64,000 nt of DNA from Nocardia panacis (GTDB taxonomy: Bacteria > Actinomycetota > Actinomycetes > Mycobacteriales > Mycobacteriaceae): contig NZ_QZFU01000045.1 in NCBI RefSeq assembly GCF_003598715.1, forward strand, positions 186,001 through 250,000, given 5' to 3'. Below the pieces are notes generated by a model. That model did not search any database. It had not been told where the DNA came from and saw only the letters and a program-made list of their open reading frames with translations. Positions 9,166 through 17,896 of the stretch are shown here, piece by piece. The stretch's first letter is position 1. The number at the start of each line of letters is the position of its first letter. Position numbers and translations under genes: made by a program.

Positions 9166-10521
9166 CTACGTGAGGTAGCGGTAAGCGGGCGACCCCGGAT
9201 CGAGCCGCTCGCACTGGATCGGCGAGGCGTCCATGCGGCGCAGCAGGGGAGCCAGCCCGCCGGGTTCACCGAGTTCGATGCCGCACAGCGCCGCACCCGT
9301 TTCCCGATTGTTGCGCTTGACGTATTCGAAGAGGGTGATGTCGTCGTCCGGGCCGAGCACCTCGTCGAGGAAGCGGCGCAGCGCGCCGGGTTCCTGGGGG
9401 AAGTCGACCAGGAAGTAGTGCTTGAGTCCGCGGTGCACCAGGGAACGTTCGATGATCTCGCCGTAGCGGGAGACGTCGTTGTTGCCGCCGGAGACCAGGC
9501 ACACCACCGTGGATCCCGGCTCGATATCGACCTCGGCGAGCGCGGCCGCCGCGAGCGCGCCCGCCGGTTCGGCGATGATGCCCTCGTTCTGGTAGAGCTC
9601 GAGCATGGTGGTGCAGATCGCGCCCTCATCGATCTGCATGATGCGGAAAGCGCCCGCGCCGCTGGGGGATTCGGTCGCGGTGAGTAGCGGCAGCGAGGCG
9701 TGCGAGACCACCCGGCCACCGAAGCGGGACACCGCGGCGAAGGGCACGTCGCCGATGCGGCGCACCGCCGCGCCGTCCACGAAGGGGTCGATCTCCGGCA
9801 GTGTCACCGGTCCGCCCGCGACCAGCGCCGCGGTCATGGACGCGGCGCCCGCGGGTTCGACGCCGAGAATGCCGGTGCGCGGGGATCTTTCGCGCAGGTA
9901 GGTGCCGACGCCCGCGAGGCAGCCGCCGCCGCCGACCGGCACCACCACCAGATCCGGTGCGCCGCCCAGTTGTTCGAGCAGTTCGGCCGCGATGGTGCCC
10001 TGACCGGCGGCGGTGCGCACATCGTCGAACGGCGGGACCACGGTGGCCCCGGTGCGCGCCACATCATCGGCGGCCGCGGCGGCCGCCGCGTCATAGGTCT
10101 CGCCGACGGCGATCAGTTCGACGTACTCGCCGCCGTGCACGCGGATGCGGTCGCGCTTCTGCTTGGGGGTGGTGGTGGGGACGTAGATGCGGCCCTTGAT
10201 GCGCATGGCTCGGCAGGCGAAGGCCACGCCCTGGGCGTGGTTGCCCGCGCTGGCGGTGACCACGCCCGCCGCGCGTTCGGCGTCGGTCAGTTGGACGATC
10301 AGGTTGTAGGCGCCGCGCAGCTTGTAGGAGCGGACCACCGTCAGGTCTTCGCGCTTGAGGTAGACCCGCGCCCCTGTCCGCGCGGACAGGCGCGGACTGT
10401 GTTGCAGCGGGGTCGGCTCGATAATGGTGGCAATTCGCTTGGCGGCCGCATCGATCTCGTCCGCGCTCAGCGCGGGGCGGGATTCGGACAGGGCGTCGAG
10501 AACATCAAGCGGATTGGACAC
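9166..10521 (-). CDS. ilvA: Threonine ammonia-lyase (threonine deaminase), IlvA
   Basis: PLP enzyme converting threonine to 2-oxobutyrate, first step of isoleucine synthesis, 451 aa. The PLP lysine lies in RSYKLRGAYN. SAGNHAQGVAFACR and the phosphate-binding VGGGGCLAGV follow. The C-terminal 90 residues (HYFLVDFPQEPGALRRFL) form the ACT-like regulatory domain, a single short one as in the actinobacterial enzyme. The frame is open further upstream, but the conserved protein begins at VSNPLDVLDA, a GTG at 10521. The Ddn-like gene lies 80 bp upstream in the same orientation, as Rv1558-Rv1559 do in M. tuberculosis. Confidence 0.95.
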   Translation of the reverse strand: MSNPLDVLDALSESRPALSADEIDAAAKRIATIIEPTPLQHSPRLSARTGARVYLKREDLTVVRSYKLRGAYNLIVQLTDAERAAGVVTASAGNHAQGVAFACRAMRIKGRIYVPTTTPKQKRDRIRVHGGEYVELIAVGETYDAAAAAAADDVARTGATVVPPFDDVRTAAGQGTIAAELLEQLGGAPDLVVVPVGGGGCLAGVGTYLRERSPRTGILGVEPAGAASMTAALVAGGPVTLPEIDPFVDGAAVRRIGDVPFAAVSRFGGRVVSHASLPLLTATESPSGAGAFRIMQIDEGAICTTMLELYQNEGIIAEPAGALAAAALAEVDIEPGSTVVCLVSGGNNDVSRYGEIIERSLVHRGLKHYFLVDFPQEPGALRRFLDEVLGPDDDITLFEYVKRNNRETGAALCGIELGEPGGLAPLLRRMDASPIQCERLDPGSPAYRYLT

Positions 10522-10601
10522 TCGAAATATGCTGCCACCCGCCGCGCGGGGTGGATGCGGCGGGTGGCAGAAGGTAGGCAGGTAGCCGAGTCGGGAACGA
10601 G

Positions 10602-11036
10602 CTACTGCGGTGTCAGAACGAAGACGGGAATCTGGCGATCGGTCTTGGTCTGGTAGTCGGCATAGTCGGGCCAGACCGCGACGGCCCGCTCCCACCACAC
10701 CGCCTTCTCGTCGTTGAAGACCTCGCGGGCGGTGTAGTCCTTGTTGACCTCGCCGTCGCGCAGTTCGACATGCGGTTCGGCTTTGACATTGTGGTACCAG
10801 ACCGGATGCTTCGGCGCGCCGCCGAGCGAGGCGACGATCGCGTACTCGCCGTCGTGCTCGACCCGCATGAGCGGGGTTTTGCGCAGCTTGCCGGATTTCG
10901 CGCCGCGGGTGGTCAGCAGGATGACCGGTACACCGCGCAGGGTGGTGCCGTCGGCGCCGCCGGACCCCTCGATGGTGTCGGCCTGTTCGCGTGCCCAGTC
11001 AGAGGTGCTGGGTTCGTACTCTCCTGTCAATGGCAT
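10602..11036 (-). CDS. Deazaflavin (F420)-dependent nitroreductase family protein, Ddn-like
   Basis: 144 aa, matching the split-barrel Ddn family that binds cofactor F420. Landmarks are PVILLTTRGAKSGKLRKTPL (residues about 37-56) and GGAPKHPVWYHNVKAEPHV, the family's HPxWxxNxxA signature. It corresponds in sequence and position to M. tuberculosis Rv1558, beside ilvA. The family includes F420H2-dependent quinone reductases and nitroimidazole activators, and the physiological substrate here is not known. It is divergent from the small membrane protein at 11120. Confidence 0.85.
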   Translation of the reverse strand: MPLTGEYEPSTSDWAREQADTIEGSGGADGTTLRGVPVILLTTRGAKSGKLRKTPLMRVEHDGEYAIVASLGGAPKHPVWYHNVKAEPHVELRDGEVNKDYTAREVFNDEKAVWWERAVAVWPDYADYQTKTDRQIPVFVLTPQ

Positions 11037-11119
11037 GGCCGGGGCAACGCGGTGCGGATCACAGTTATTCCCGGCGAAGTTGGGTGGACCGAACTTTCTT
11101 GTCCGCTTATCCTTAGCGT

Positions 11120-11341
11120 ATGGCTACTGTTCATCCCGCCGACATATCCGCCGATACGGTGGACATCGCGGGGAGCGCGTGGCCGCGCTACAAGCTCGAG
11201 GCGCTGGCCGCGGCGGCGGTCATCTGCCTGATTCTCGCGGTGGTCACCGGGTCGATGCAGGTCGCGGTGCTCGCCGCCGCCGGTGTCGCCGCGCTGCGCT
11301 GGGTGACCGGTTCCGCCCGCCATAGGATCGAGCGCCGCTGA
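11120..11341 (+). CDS. Small hypothetical membrane protein
   Basis: 73 aa. It has one long or two short hydrophobic segments (residues about 27-60, LEALAAAAVICLILAVVTGS onward) and a basic C-terminus (RHRIERR), suggesting an inner-membrane protein with a cytoplasmic tail. TATCCT at 11108-11113 ends 6 nt before the ATG, so the transcript may be leaderless, and no Shine-Dalgarno is present. No function is recognised. It is divergent from the Ddn-like gene. Confidence 0.65.
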   Translation: MATVHPADISADTVDIAGSAWPRYKLEALAAAAVICLILAVVTGSMQVAVLAAAGVAALRWVTGSARHRIERR

Positions 11342-11396
11342 GATTCGCCCGTGTCGTGCACGGGATGGATAGCGATCGGCTACTAAAGTTCCGGAT

Positions 11397-12011
11397 ATGT
11401 CGTGCAACCATGTCAGGGCATTCGTGGTCAGTGGCTGTGCCATCGCGACTTGCGCGTTGGCGATAGGTTCCGCGACACCGTCGCGGGCGGAGATCATCAG
11501 TATGGCTCCGCATGAACGGTCTTTCGTCGCACCAGGGGGCGATATTCAGTTCGTGGTCGGCGCCCGCGAGGAGTTCATCAGTCGGCTGCCGCCGCTCAAT
11601 CAGATGGGCACCACCCGTGAGGCGCTGGTGAGCGTGGTCGGCTACGGCAAGGCGGACGGTGCGGCGGCGGGCAAGCTCCGGGTCGGCTATCACGTGGGGT
11701 GCGCGGCGACCATCGGTCCACTCACGCTCGGAGCGACGCCGCATCTGCTGCTCGGTTTGGGTGCTGGGCCGAGCGTCGATCCGGCTCCGACGATCGCCCT
11801 CAACCTCAATCCCGGCGAGGTGAAGGAGGTGCCGATCGTGGATAAGGATATCGTCCCCGGCAAACTCACCCAGCTGAGCGTGCGCGATTTCCACATTGTG
11901 GTCAATTCCTGTTCCGGGCCGGTCAGCATTCGCGAATATACCTACGCCGATGTGAAATCCGCCGAAGTGGACGACTCCGGCGCGGTTTTCGGCGATCCTA
12001 CTTGGCTCTGA
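11397..12011 (+). CDS. MspA-family outer-membrane porin
   Basis: 204 aa with a Sec signal peptide (residues 1 to about 31, ending SATPSRA). The mature part has the MspA-family pattern: a short entry strand, TREALVSVVGYGKA, KLRVGYHVGCAA, a central glycine-rich LTLGATPHLLLGLG segment and a terminal GDPTWL, comparable to the GEPWNMN end of MspA. Such proteins form octameric channels in the mycolic-acid outer membrane. TAAAGT at 11384-11389 ends 7 nt before the ATG, suggesting a leaderless mRNA. Family assignment is by visible pattern and should hold at family level only. Confidence 0.75.
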   Translation: MSCNHVRAFVVSGCAIATCALAIGSATPSRAEIISMAPHERSFVAPGGDIQFVVGAREEFISRLPPLNQMGTTREALVSVVGYGKADGAAAGKLRVGYHVGCAATIGPLTLGATPHLLLGLGAGPSVDPAPTIALNLNPGEVKEVPIVDKDIVPGKLTQLSVRDFHIVVNSCSGPVSIREYTYADVKSAEVDDSGAVFGDPTWL

Positions 12012-12106
12012 TTCGCCCGATTCGCATTAACGCCATCCTCCCGCCCGCGATCTACGGGTAGTCGAGTACGCGGGTTTCGACCGGCGTCCTTAGGGAGGAT
12101 AAGCCC

Positions 12107-13240
12107 ATGAAACGGCTGGTTGTTTGCTGTGACGGAACCTGGAAGGCCGAATCGAGCACCACGGTCTCCAATATCATCAAGATCGCCGAGACGGTGACCT
12201 TCGACGCGCCCGGCCCGCTCGGACAGCGCATTCAACAGTGGGTCAGCTACGTATCCGGACCCGGTGCGCGCGGCTTCCTCGCGGATCGGCTGATGGGCGG
12301 CGCGTTCGGCCTCGGCCTGGAGGCCAATCTGTCCGCCGCGTATTGGCATCTGGCGCTGAACTGGGAGCCGGGCGACGAGATCTACATCTTCGGCTTCAGC
12401 CGCGGCGCGTATACCGCGCGCAGCCTGGCCGGGTTGATCCACCGGGTCGGGTTGCTCACGCCCGAGGCGATGATTCGCGGCGCGTACCCGGAAGCGATGC
12501 GGATCTACCGGCAGGCCCCGCCGACGGACGGTGTGGAGCCCGATCAGTGGCGTACTTTCCGACGGGACAATTGCCAATACCCGATCAAGATCAATTTCCT
12601 CGGGGTGTTCGATACCGTGGGCGCACTGGGAATTCCGGGACTGACCGCGCGCAGGCACCGCTTCCACGATGTGAAACTCACCGGGAATGTGCACTGCGCG
12701 CGGCAGGCGCTGGCCATCAATGAGCGTCGCCGCGTTTTCGAGCCGTGCCTCTGGACGATCCCGGTCGAGCCGAATATCAAGTACAGCAGGCGGATCGAGC
12801 GGGTCAAGCAGGTGTGGTTCGAGGGTGTGCACAGTGATGTCGGCGGCGGCTACGCCGAATCGGGTCTGTCGGATATCACGCTGCACTGGATGATTCGCGA
12901 GGCCGAGGCGATCGGGCTGGTCTTCGATCGGGAACGGCTCGATCGTCTGGCCGCCGAATGCCGCGCGCAGGACCAATACCTGGACCTGCACGACTCGCTG
13001 TCGACCCCGTACCGGGTGCTCAACGCGCTGCGCACGCTGCGGCAGCCGAGAAATCCGCGCTTCCAATGGAATTCGTGGCGCAAGCTGGCCAATCCCACCG
13101 ACCAGTGCGTGCGCGTCGCCTCCAGCACCCAGGACGCGCCCGACTACGCGCCGCCCAATATTCGGCACTGGCGCGACGAATTGGGCGGTGCGTTCCCGGA
13201 GGAACTGATCGAGAAGACCGCCGTGGTCAGCGCGCACTAG
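12107..13240 (+). CDS. DUF2235 alpha/beta-hydrolase-like protein
   Basis: 377 aa. It opens with MKRLVVCCDGTWKAE and carries the GFSRGAYTARSLAG motif (about residues 96-109), a GxSxG nucleophile elbow. A later GVHSDVGGGY motif (about residue 243) supplies an acidic residue. This is the DUF2235 family, which includes the Tle1 phospholipase effectors of type VI secretion. There is no secretion system here and no signal peptide, so it is probably a housekeeping hydrolase of unknown substrate. The RBS AGGGAGGAT is strong. It converges with treY, leaving a 9-bp gap. Confidence 0.85.
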   Translation: MKRLVVCCDGTWKAESSTTVSNIIKIAETVTFDAPGPLGQRIQQWVSYVSGPGARGFLADRLMGGAFGLGLEANLSAAYWHLALNWEPGDEIYIFGFSRGAYTARSLAGLIHRVGLLTPEAMIRGAYPEAMRIYRQAPPTDGVEPDQWRTFRRDNCQYPIKINFLGVFDTVGALGIPGLTARRHRFHDVKLTGNVHCARQALAINERRRVFEPCLWTIPVEPNIKYSRRIERVKQVWFEGVHSDVGGGYAESGLSDITLHWMIREAEAIGLVFDRERLDRLAAECRAQDQYLDLHDSLSTPYRVLNALRTLRQPRNPRFQWNSWRKLANPTDQCVRVASSTQDAPDYAPPNIRHWRDELGGAFPEELIEKTAVVSAH

Positions 13241-13249
13241 GGCGCGGGC

Positions 13250-15682
13250 TCATCGCACCAGCAGCGCCACCGGGAGGCGGGCGAACAACTGCTCCAGCCG
13301 GGCGGCGCCCTGGAAGGTGTGGCCGGTCAGGCGGTCGGTCCAGGAGCCGTCCGGCAGGGTCAGCGCGGTATCGCCCCAACCGGATTCGGCCAGTCCCAGG
13401 CTGTGCCGGGTGGCGGCGACCACCACTTCCGGTTCCGCGCCGAGCCTGCCGCGCGCGTAGGACACCAGGCGCGCGGACTGCTCACCGGTCGCGAACAGCG
13501 GCAGGTAGCCACCGCCGACGAAACAGTCCGGGCGTTCGCGGCGCAGCCACAGCGCGTAGGCGACGATCCACATCTTGGCCGCGCCCGTGGTGTCGAGCGC
13601 CGGTGTGCCGGTGAGGGATTGCAGCAGACCCGCGCGCGCCGCGAAATCCACCGGGCGGCGATTGTCCGGGTCGACCAGGGAGTCCTCCCAGAGCTCGCAG
13701 CCCTGATAGATATCCGGAATGCCCGGCCCGCACAGCTGAAGCAGCTTCTGTGCCAGGGAATCCGACCAGGCGTGCGGGGCCAACTCGTGGGCCAGATCGC
13801 CGAGTTCCATGCCGACGGGACCGTCGACCACCTTGTCGACCCAGGCGTGCACGGCGGCCTCGAACTCCGAATCCGGCTCCTCCCACGAGGTGCGCACGCC
13901 CGCCTCGCGAATCGCCTTCTCCGCGAACAGGTGCAGCCGCTCGCGCAGACCCGGCACCGAGGACGCGGGTCGGCCGTCGGCGGGCCAGACGCCGAACATG
14001 TTCTGCAACAGGAACAGTTCGGTCGCGCCGTCGGGCGCCGGGGTGGACTCGTGCCAGGACTCCACGGCCCGCGCCCAGGTGTCGGCGGCCTGCGACAGCA
14101 CCCCGACGCGGGCGCGCACATCCTCGCCGCGCTTGGTGTCGTGGGTGGACAGCGTGGTCATGGTGGCGGGCCAGCGCTGCGCCCGCTCGCTGTTGGCGAG
14201 GTGGAACTCGTTGAGCGAGTGCCCGAATCGGGCCGGATTGCCGCCCACCTCCTGCAGCGAGACCAGCCGCGCGGCCTGGTAGAACATGGTGTCCTCGACG
14301 GCCTTCGCGGTGATCGCCCCGCACACCTGGCTGAACCGCACCGCAGCCTCGCCCTCCGCGCCCAGCGCCGCCACCAGCACCGACAGCGGCGCGGTGAGTT
14401 CGCTGTTGCGCTTCTCCACCTCGGCGATCACCGCACCCGTCATACCCGCCAGCGGCGCGTAGTCCACCCGGTAGACGGGCATGAAGGCGAGCACCTCGAT
14501 GGTCGCGTTGGTCAGCGCCATGGTGTCGAAACCCGCGGCGCCCGAGTCGCGCTTGATCGCGGCCACCAGCCTGCGCACCTCCGGCGCGAGAATGCTCTCG
14601 GCGACGGCGCGTTTGATGCGGTGCTCGGTCTCGCCGATCCAGGCGCGGTCACTGCCGTGTCCGGCGAAGCGGCGCGACAACTCGGTCAGCGTCGCCTCGC
14701 CCGCCGGGTCGATCAGCACGCCGCCCACATCGGCCAGCGCGTCGTAGCCGGTGGTGCCGTCGATCGGCAGGGTCGCGTCGAGCGGTTCGCGATTGGCCAG
14801 GATCTTCTCCACCAGCAGCAGCCGGTGCGGACCTATGACGCGGCGCAGCCGCGCCAAATAGCCTGCGGGATCGGTCAATCCATCCGGATGGTCCACCCGC
14901 ACGCCATCGATCAGGTCGTGTTCGCACCAGGCCGCCAGTTCGCGGTGGGTCAGGTCGAAGACCTCCGGCTCCTCCTGGCGGATCGCGGCCAGCGAGCCCA
15001 CCGCGAAGAACCGGCGATAGGCGCACACGCCCGCCTTCCAACTGACCAGGCGGTAGTGCTGGCGGTCGTGGATGCGCAGGGCATTGTCGCCATCGGTGCC
15101 CGGCGCGATCGGGAAGCGCAAATCGTGCAGGGCGAGCATGGGTTCGGGACCGGAGCGGTCCACCGTCAGCGCGGCCGGATCGTTCTCGCCCTGGAGCACC
15201 GGCAGCGCGAGCCGACCGCCCGCGCCATTGCCCGGACTCCAGTCGATATCGAAGAACCGCGCGTACGTCGACTCCTTCCCGTCGCGCAGCACCTCCCACC
15301 ACCACGCGTTCTGGCGCGGGTCGGCCACGCCGACGTGATTGGGCACCAGGTCGATCAGCAGACCCATACCTCGGCTGCGCACCTCGTCGGCGAGTGCCTT
15401 GAGACCGTGCGGGCCGCCGAGCGCGGCCGAGACCGTGGTGGGGTCGGTGACGTCGTAGCCGTGCGTCGAGCCGCGCGCGGCGGTGAGCACCGGCGACAGG
15501 TACAGATGCGAGATACCCAGTTGCTGCAGGTATTCGGCGATGGCGCGGGCCTCGGTGAAGGTGAGCGCGTCGGGACGCAGTTGCAGGCGGTAGGTGCTGC
15601 GAACCGTCGTCGGGCGGGCGGGTTTGCGGCGCGGCATGCGCGAATCGGTGTGGTGCGTCTCGGTCATAGTCGTATCGGTCAT
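13250..15682 (-). CDS. treY: Malto-oligosyltrehalose synthase
   Basis: 810 aa GH13 enzyme that rearranges the reducing-end alpha-1,4 bond of maltodextrins to alpha-1,1. The TreY landmarks are TYRLQLRPDALTFTEA, SPVLTAARGSTHGYDV, LIDLVPNHVGV, DGVRVDHPDGLTDP and LSTHDTKRGEDVRAR. The chosen ATG at 15682 overlaps the treX stop as ATGA. Alternative in-frame ATGs at about residues 6 and 16 are possible and would fit the roughly 765-aa M. tuberculosis protein better. The open frame continues upstream inside treX but has no homology there. It is translated as an operon with treX. Confidence 0.95.
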   Translation of the reverse strand: MTDTTMTETHHTDSRMPRRKPARPTTVRSTYRLQLRPDALTFTEARAIAEYLQQLGISHLYLSPVLTAARGSTHGYDVTDPTTVSAALGGPHGLKALADEVRSRGMGLLIDLVPNHVGVADPRQNAWWWEVLRDGKESTYARFFDIDWSPGNGAGGRLALPVLQGENDPAALTVDRSGPEPMLALHDLRFPIAPGTDGDNALRIHDRQHYRLVSWKAGVCAYRRFFAVGSLAAIRQEEPEVFDLTHRELAAWCEHDLIDGVRVDHPDGLTDPAGYLARLRRVIGPHRLLLVEKILANREPLDATLPIDGTTGYDALADVGGVLIDPAGEATLTELSRRFAGHGSDRAWIGETEHRIKRAVAESILAPEVRRLVAAIKRDSGAAGFDTMALTNATIEVLAFMPVYRVDYAPLAGMTGAVIAEVEKRNSELTAPLSVLVAALGAEGEAAVRFSQVCGAITAKAVEDTMFYQAARLVSLQEVGGNPARFGHSLNEFHLANSERAQRWPATMTTLSTHDTKRGEDVRARVGVLSQAADTWARAVESWHESTPAPDGATELFLLQNMFGVWPADGRPASSVPGLRERLHLFAEKAIREAGVRTSWEEPDSEFEAAVHAWVDKVVDGPVGMELGDLAHELAPHAWSDSLAQKLLQLCGPGIPDIYQGCELWEDSLVDPDNRRPVDFAARAGLLQSLTGTPALDTTGAAKMWIVAYALWLRRERPDCFVGGGYLPLFATGEQSARLVSYARGRLGAEPEVVVAATRHSLGLAESGWGDTALTLPDGSWTDRLTGHTFQGAARLEQLFARLPVALLVR

Positions 15683-17688
15683 GCGGTGCGGCGGAGGACG
15701 AGCAGGCAGCGGTCGGGCAGGGCGAATTCGATGGCGGCGTCGTGGGCGTTGAAACACAGCAGGAATTCGGCGTCGGTGACGCGCTCCCCGCGCGGACCGG
15801 GCTCCGGGATGGCGCGCCCGTCCAGGTGCACGGCCAAGGATCTGCCGAATCCGTTGTCCCAGTCCGCCGCCGCCATCTCCTTCCCGGAGGGGGTGAGCCA
15901 GGAGATATCGCGGGGGCGGCCCGTGGGGCGACCCGCCAGGAAGCGGCGGCGGCGGAAGACCGGATGCGCGGCGCGCAGCGCGATCACGGTGCGGGTGAAG
16001 GCGACCAGGTCCGAATTCTTGTGCAGCAGTGACCAATCCATCCAGGAGAGCGGGGAGTCCTGACAGTAGGCGTTGTTGTTGCCGTGCTGGGTGCGGCCCA
16101 TCTCGTCGCCGTGCAGCAGCATCGGGGTGCCCTGGCTCAGCACCAGGGTGGCGAGCAGATTGCGACTCTGCCTGGCGCGCAGCGCATTCACCCGCGGGTC
16201 GTCGGTCGGACCCTCGACGCCGCAGTTCCAGGAACGGTTGTCGGCATTGCCGTCGCGGTTGTCCTCGCCATTGGCCGCATTGTGTTTCTCGCTGTAGGAC
16301 ACCAGGTCCCGCAGGGTGAACCCGTCGTGCGCGGTGACGAAGTTGATACTCGCACCCGGCCTGCGCCCGGTGGCCTCGTAGAGATCGGAGGAGCCGGTGA
16401 GGCGGGAGGCGAATTCGCCGAGGGTGGCGGGTCGCCCGCGCCAGTAGTCGCGCACGGTGTCGCGGTATTTGCCGTTCCATTCGGTCCACAGGCTCGGGAA
16501 ATTGCCGACCTGGTAGCCGCCCTCGCCCACATCCCACGGTTCGGCGATCAACTTGACCTGGCTGACCACCGGATCCTGCTGCACCAGATCGAAGAAGGTC
16601 GACAGGCGGTCCACATCGTGCAGTTCACGGGCCAGGGTGGCGGCCAGATCGAAGCGGAAGCCGTCCACCCGCATCTCCAGCACCCAGTAGCGCAGCGAAT
16701 CCATGATCAGTTGCAGGGTGTGCGGGTGGCGCACATTGAGGCTGTTGCCGGTGCCGGTGTAATCCATGTAGTGGGCCGGATCGTCGTCCACCAGGCGGTA
16801 ATAGGCGGCATTGTCGATCCCGCGGAAGGCGATGGTCGGCCCGAGGTGATTGCCCTCGGCGGTGTGGTTGTAGACCACATCGAGGATGACCTCGATACCG
16901 GCGGCGTGGAAATCCCGCACCATCGCCTTGAATTCGGGGACGGCCGCGCCCGCGCGCGGATCGGCGGCGTACTCGCGGTGCGGGGCCAGGTATCCGAAGC
17001 TGTTGTAGCCCCAGTAGTTTCGCAGACCCCGGTCCAACAGCATCTGGTCGTGCAGGAACTGGTGCACGGGCATGAGTTCGATCGCGGTGACGCCGAGATC
17101 GAGCAGATGCGCGATGACGGCGGGATGGGCCAAACCCGCGTAGGTGCCGCGCAAATGCGGTGGCACGGCGGGATGGGTCATGGTCATACCGCGCACATGC
17201 GCCTCGTAGATCACCGTCTGGTGGTAGGGCCGCTTGGGTGCGCGGTCGGTGCCCCAGTCGAAGTACGGGTTGACCACCACGCCGGTCATGGTGTGCCCCA
17301 GCGAATCCAGGCCCGCGGTGTGCAGCGAGGGATGTCCGTCGAACGCGCCGTCGAACGCCTTGCCGTACGGGTCGAGCAGCAGTTTGCTCGGGTCGCAGCG
17401 CAATCCGCGCTCCGGATCGAAGGGGCCGTGGATGCGCATGCCGTAGCGGCTGCCAGGGCCGACGCCGGGGAGGTAGGCGTGGTGGACGTAACCGTCGACC
17501 TCGTCGAGCCGAACGCGGGTCTCGTCGCCGTCCGCGTCGATCAGGCACAGTTCGACCGCGTCGGCCACCTCGGAGAACACCGAGAAATTGGTGCCTGCCC
17601 CGTCGTAGGTCGCGCCCAGCGGGTAGGCCGCGCCCGGCCAGACACCGAGGGGTGTCGCGTCACCGGTCGCTGGGTCGGGCTGGGCCAT
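15679..17688 (-). CDS. treX: Glycogen debranching enzyme TreX/GlgX
   Basis: 669 aa isoamylase-type GH13 enzyme that removes alpha-1,6 branches and feeds linear glucans to TreY. The N-terminal domain begins PLGATYDGAGTNFSVFSE. The catalytic regions are VILDVVYNHTAEG, VDGFRFDLAATLARE, LIAEPWDVGEGGYQ and NFVTAHDGFTLRDLV. It starts at ATG 17688 and is divergent from bioA with a 208-bp gap. It overlaps treY by 4 nt, so the pair is one operon, while treZ lies elsewhere in the window. Confidence 0.95.
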   Translation of the reverse strand: MAQPDPATGDATPLGVWPGAAYPLGATYDGAGTNFSVFSEVADAVELCLIDADGDETRVRLDEVDGYVHHAYLPGVGPGSRYGMRIHGPFDPERGLRCDPSKLLLDPYGKAFDGAFDGHPSLHTAGLDSLGHTMTGVVVNPYFDWGTDRAPKRPYHQTVIYEAHVRGMTMTHPAVPPHLRGTYAGLAHPAVIAHLLDLGVTAIELMPVHQFLHDQMLLDRGLRNYWGYNSFGYLAPHREYAADPRAGAAVPEFKAMVRDFHAAGIEVILDVVYNHTAEGNHLGPTIAFRGIDNAAYYRLVDDDPAHYMDYTGTGNSLNVRHPHTLQLIMDSLRYWVLEMRVDGFRFDLAATLARELHDVDRLSTFFDLVQQDPVVSQVKLIAEPWDVGEGGYQVGNFPSLWTEWNGKYRDTVRDYWRGRPATLGEFASRLTGSSDLYEATGRRPGASINFVTAHDGFTLRDLVSYSEKHNAANGEDNRDGNADNRSWNCGVEGPTDDPRVNALRARQSRNLLATLVLSQGTPMLLHGDEMGRTQHGNNNAYCQDSPLSWMDWSLLHKNSDLVAFTRTVIALRAAHPVFRRRRFLAGRPTGRPRDISWLTPSGKEMAAADWDNGFGRSLAVHLDGRAIPEPGPRGERVTDAEFLLCFNAHDAAIEFALPDRCLLVLRRTA

Positions 17689-17862
17689 GGCAACGACCCT
17701 AGCGTCAGCCGTGGGCGGCCCCGCGCGGGCGGGGCGTCAGTGCCGAGCGCCGCGCCGGATTCGGTCGGTCGATGGCGGAATCGGTGCGGGTCAGCAGCTT
17801 TCGCGGTTCGACGCGGATAGTCGATGTCCGAACTGTGCCCGGAATGCGCGGCGATGCTAACT

Positions 17863-17875
17863 TGAACACCGTTCA
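17863..17875. promoter_or_regulatory. BioQ operator upstream of bioA
   Basis: TGAACACCGTTCA matches the known BioQ palindrome TGAAC-N3-GTTCA of corynebacteria and mycobacteria. It sits 21 bp before the bioA GTG and just after a TAACTT -10-like element, a position suited to repression. Two more copies lie before bioF and bioB. Confidence 0.85.
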
Positions 17876-17896
17876 GGAACGGATTGCGAGGACCCC

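Noticed and set aside
13319..17820. Long plus-strand frames antisense to treY and treX
   Set aside because: Both overlap conserved GH13 genes entirely, and the sequences are typical shadow composition without domains or ribosome binding sites.
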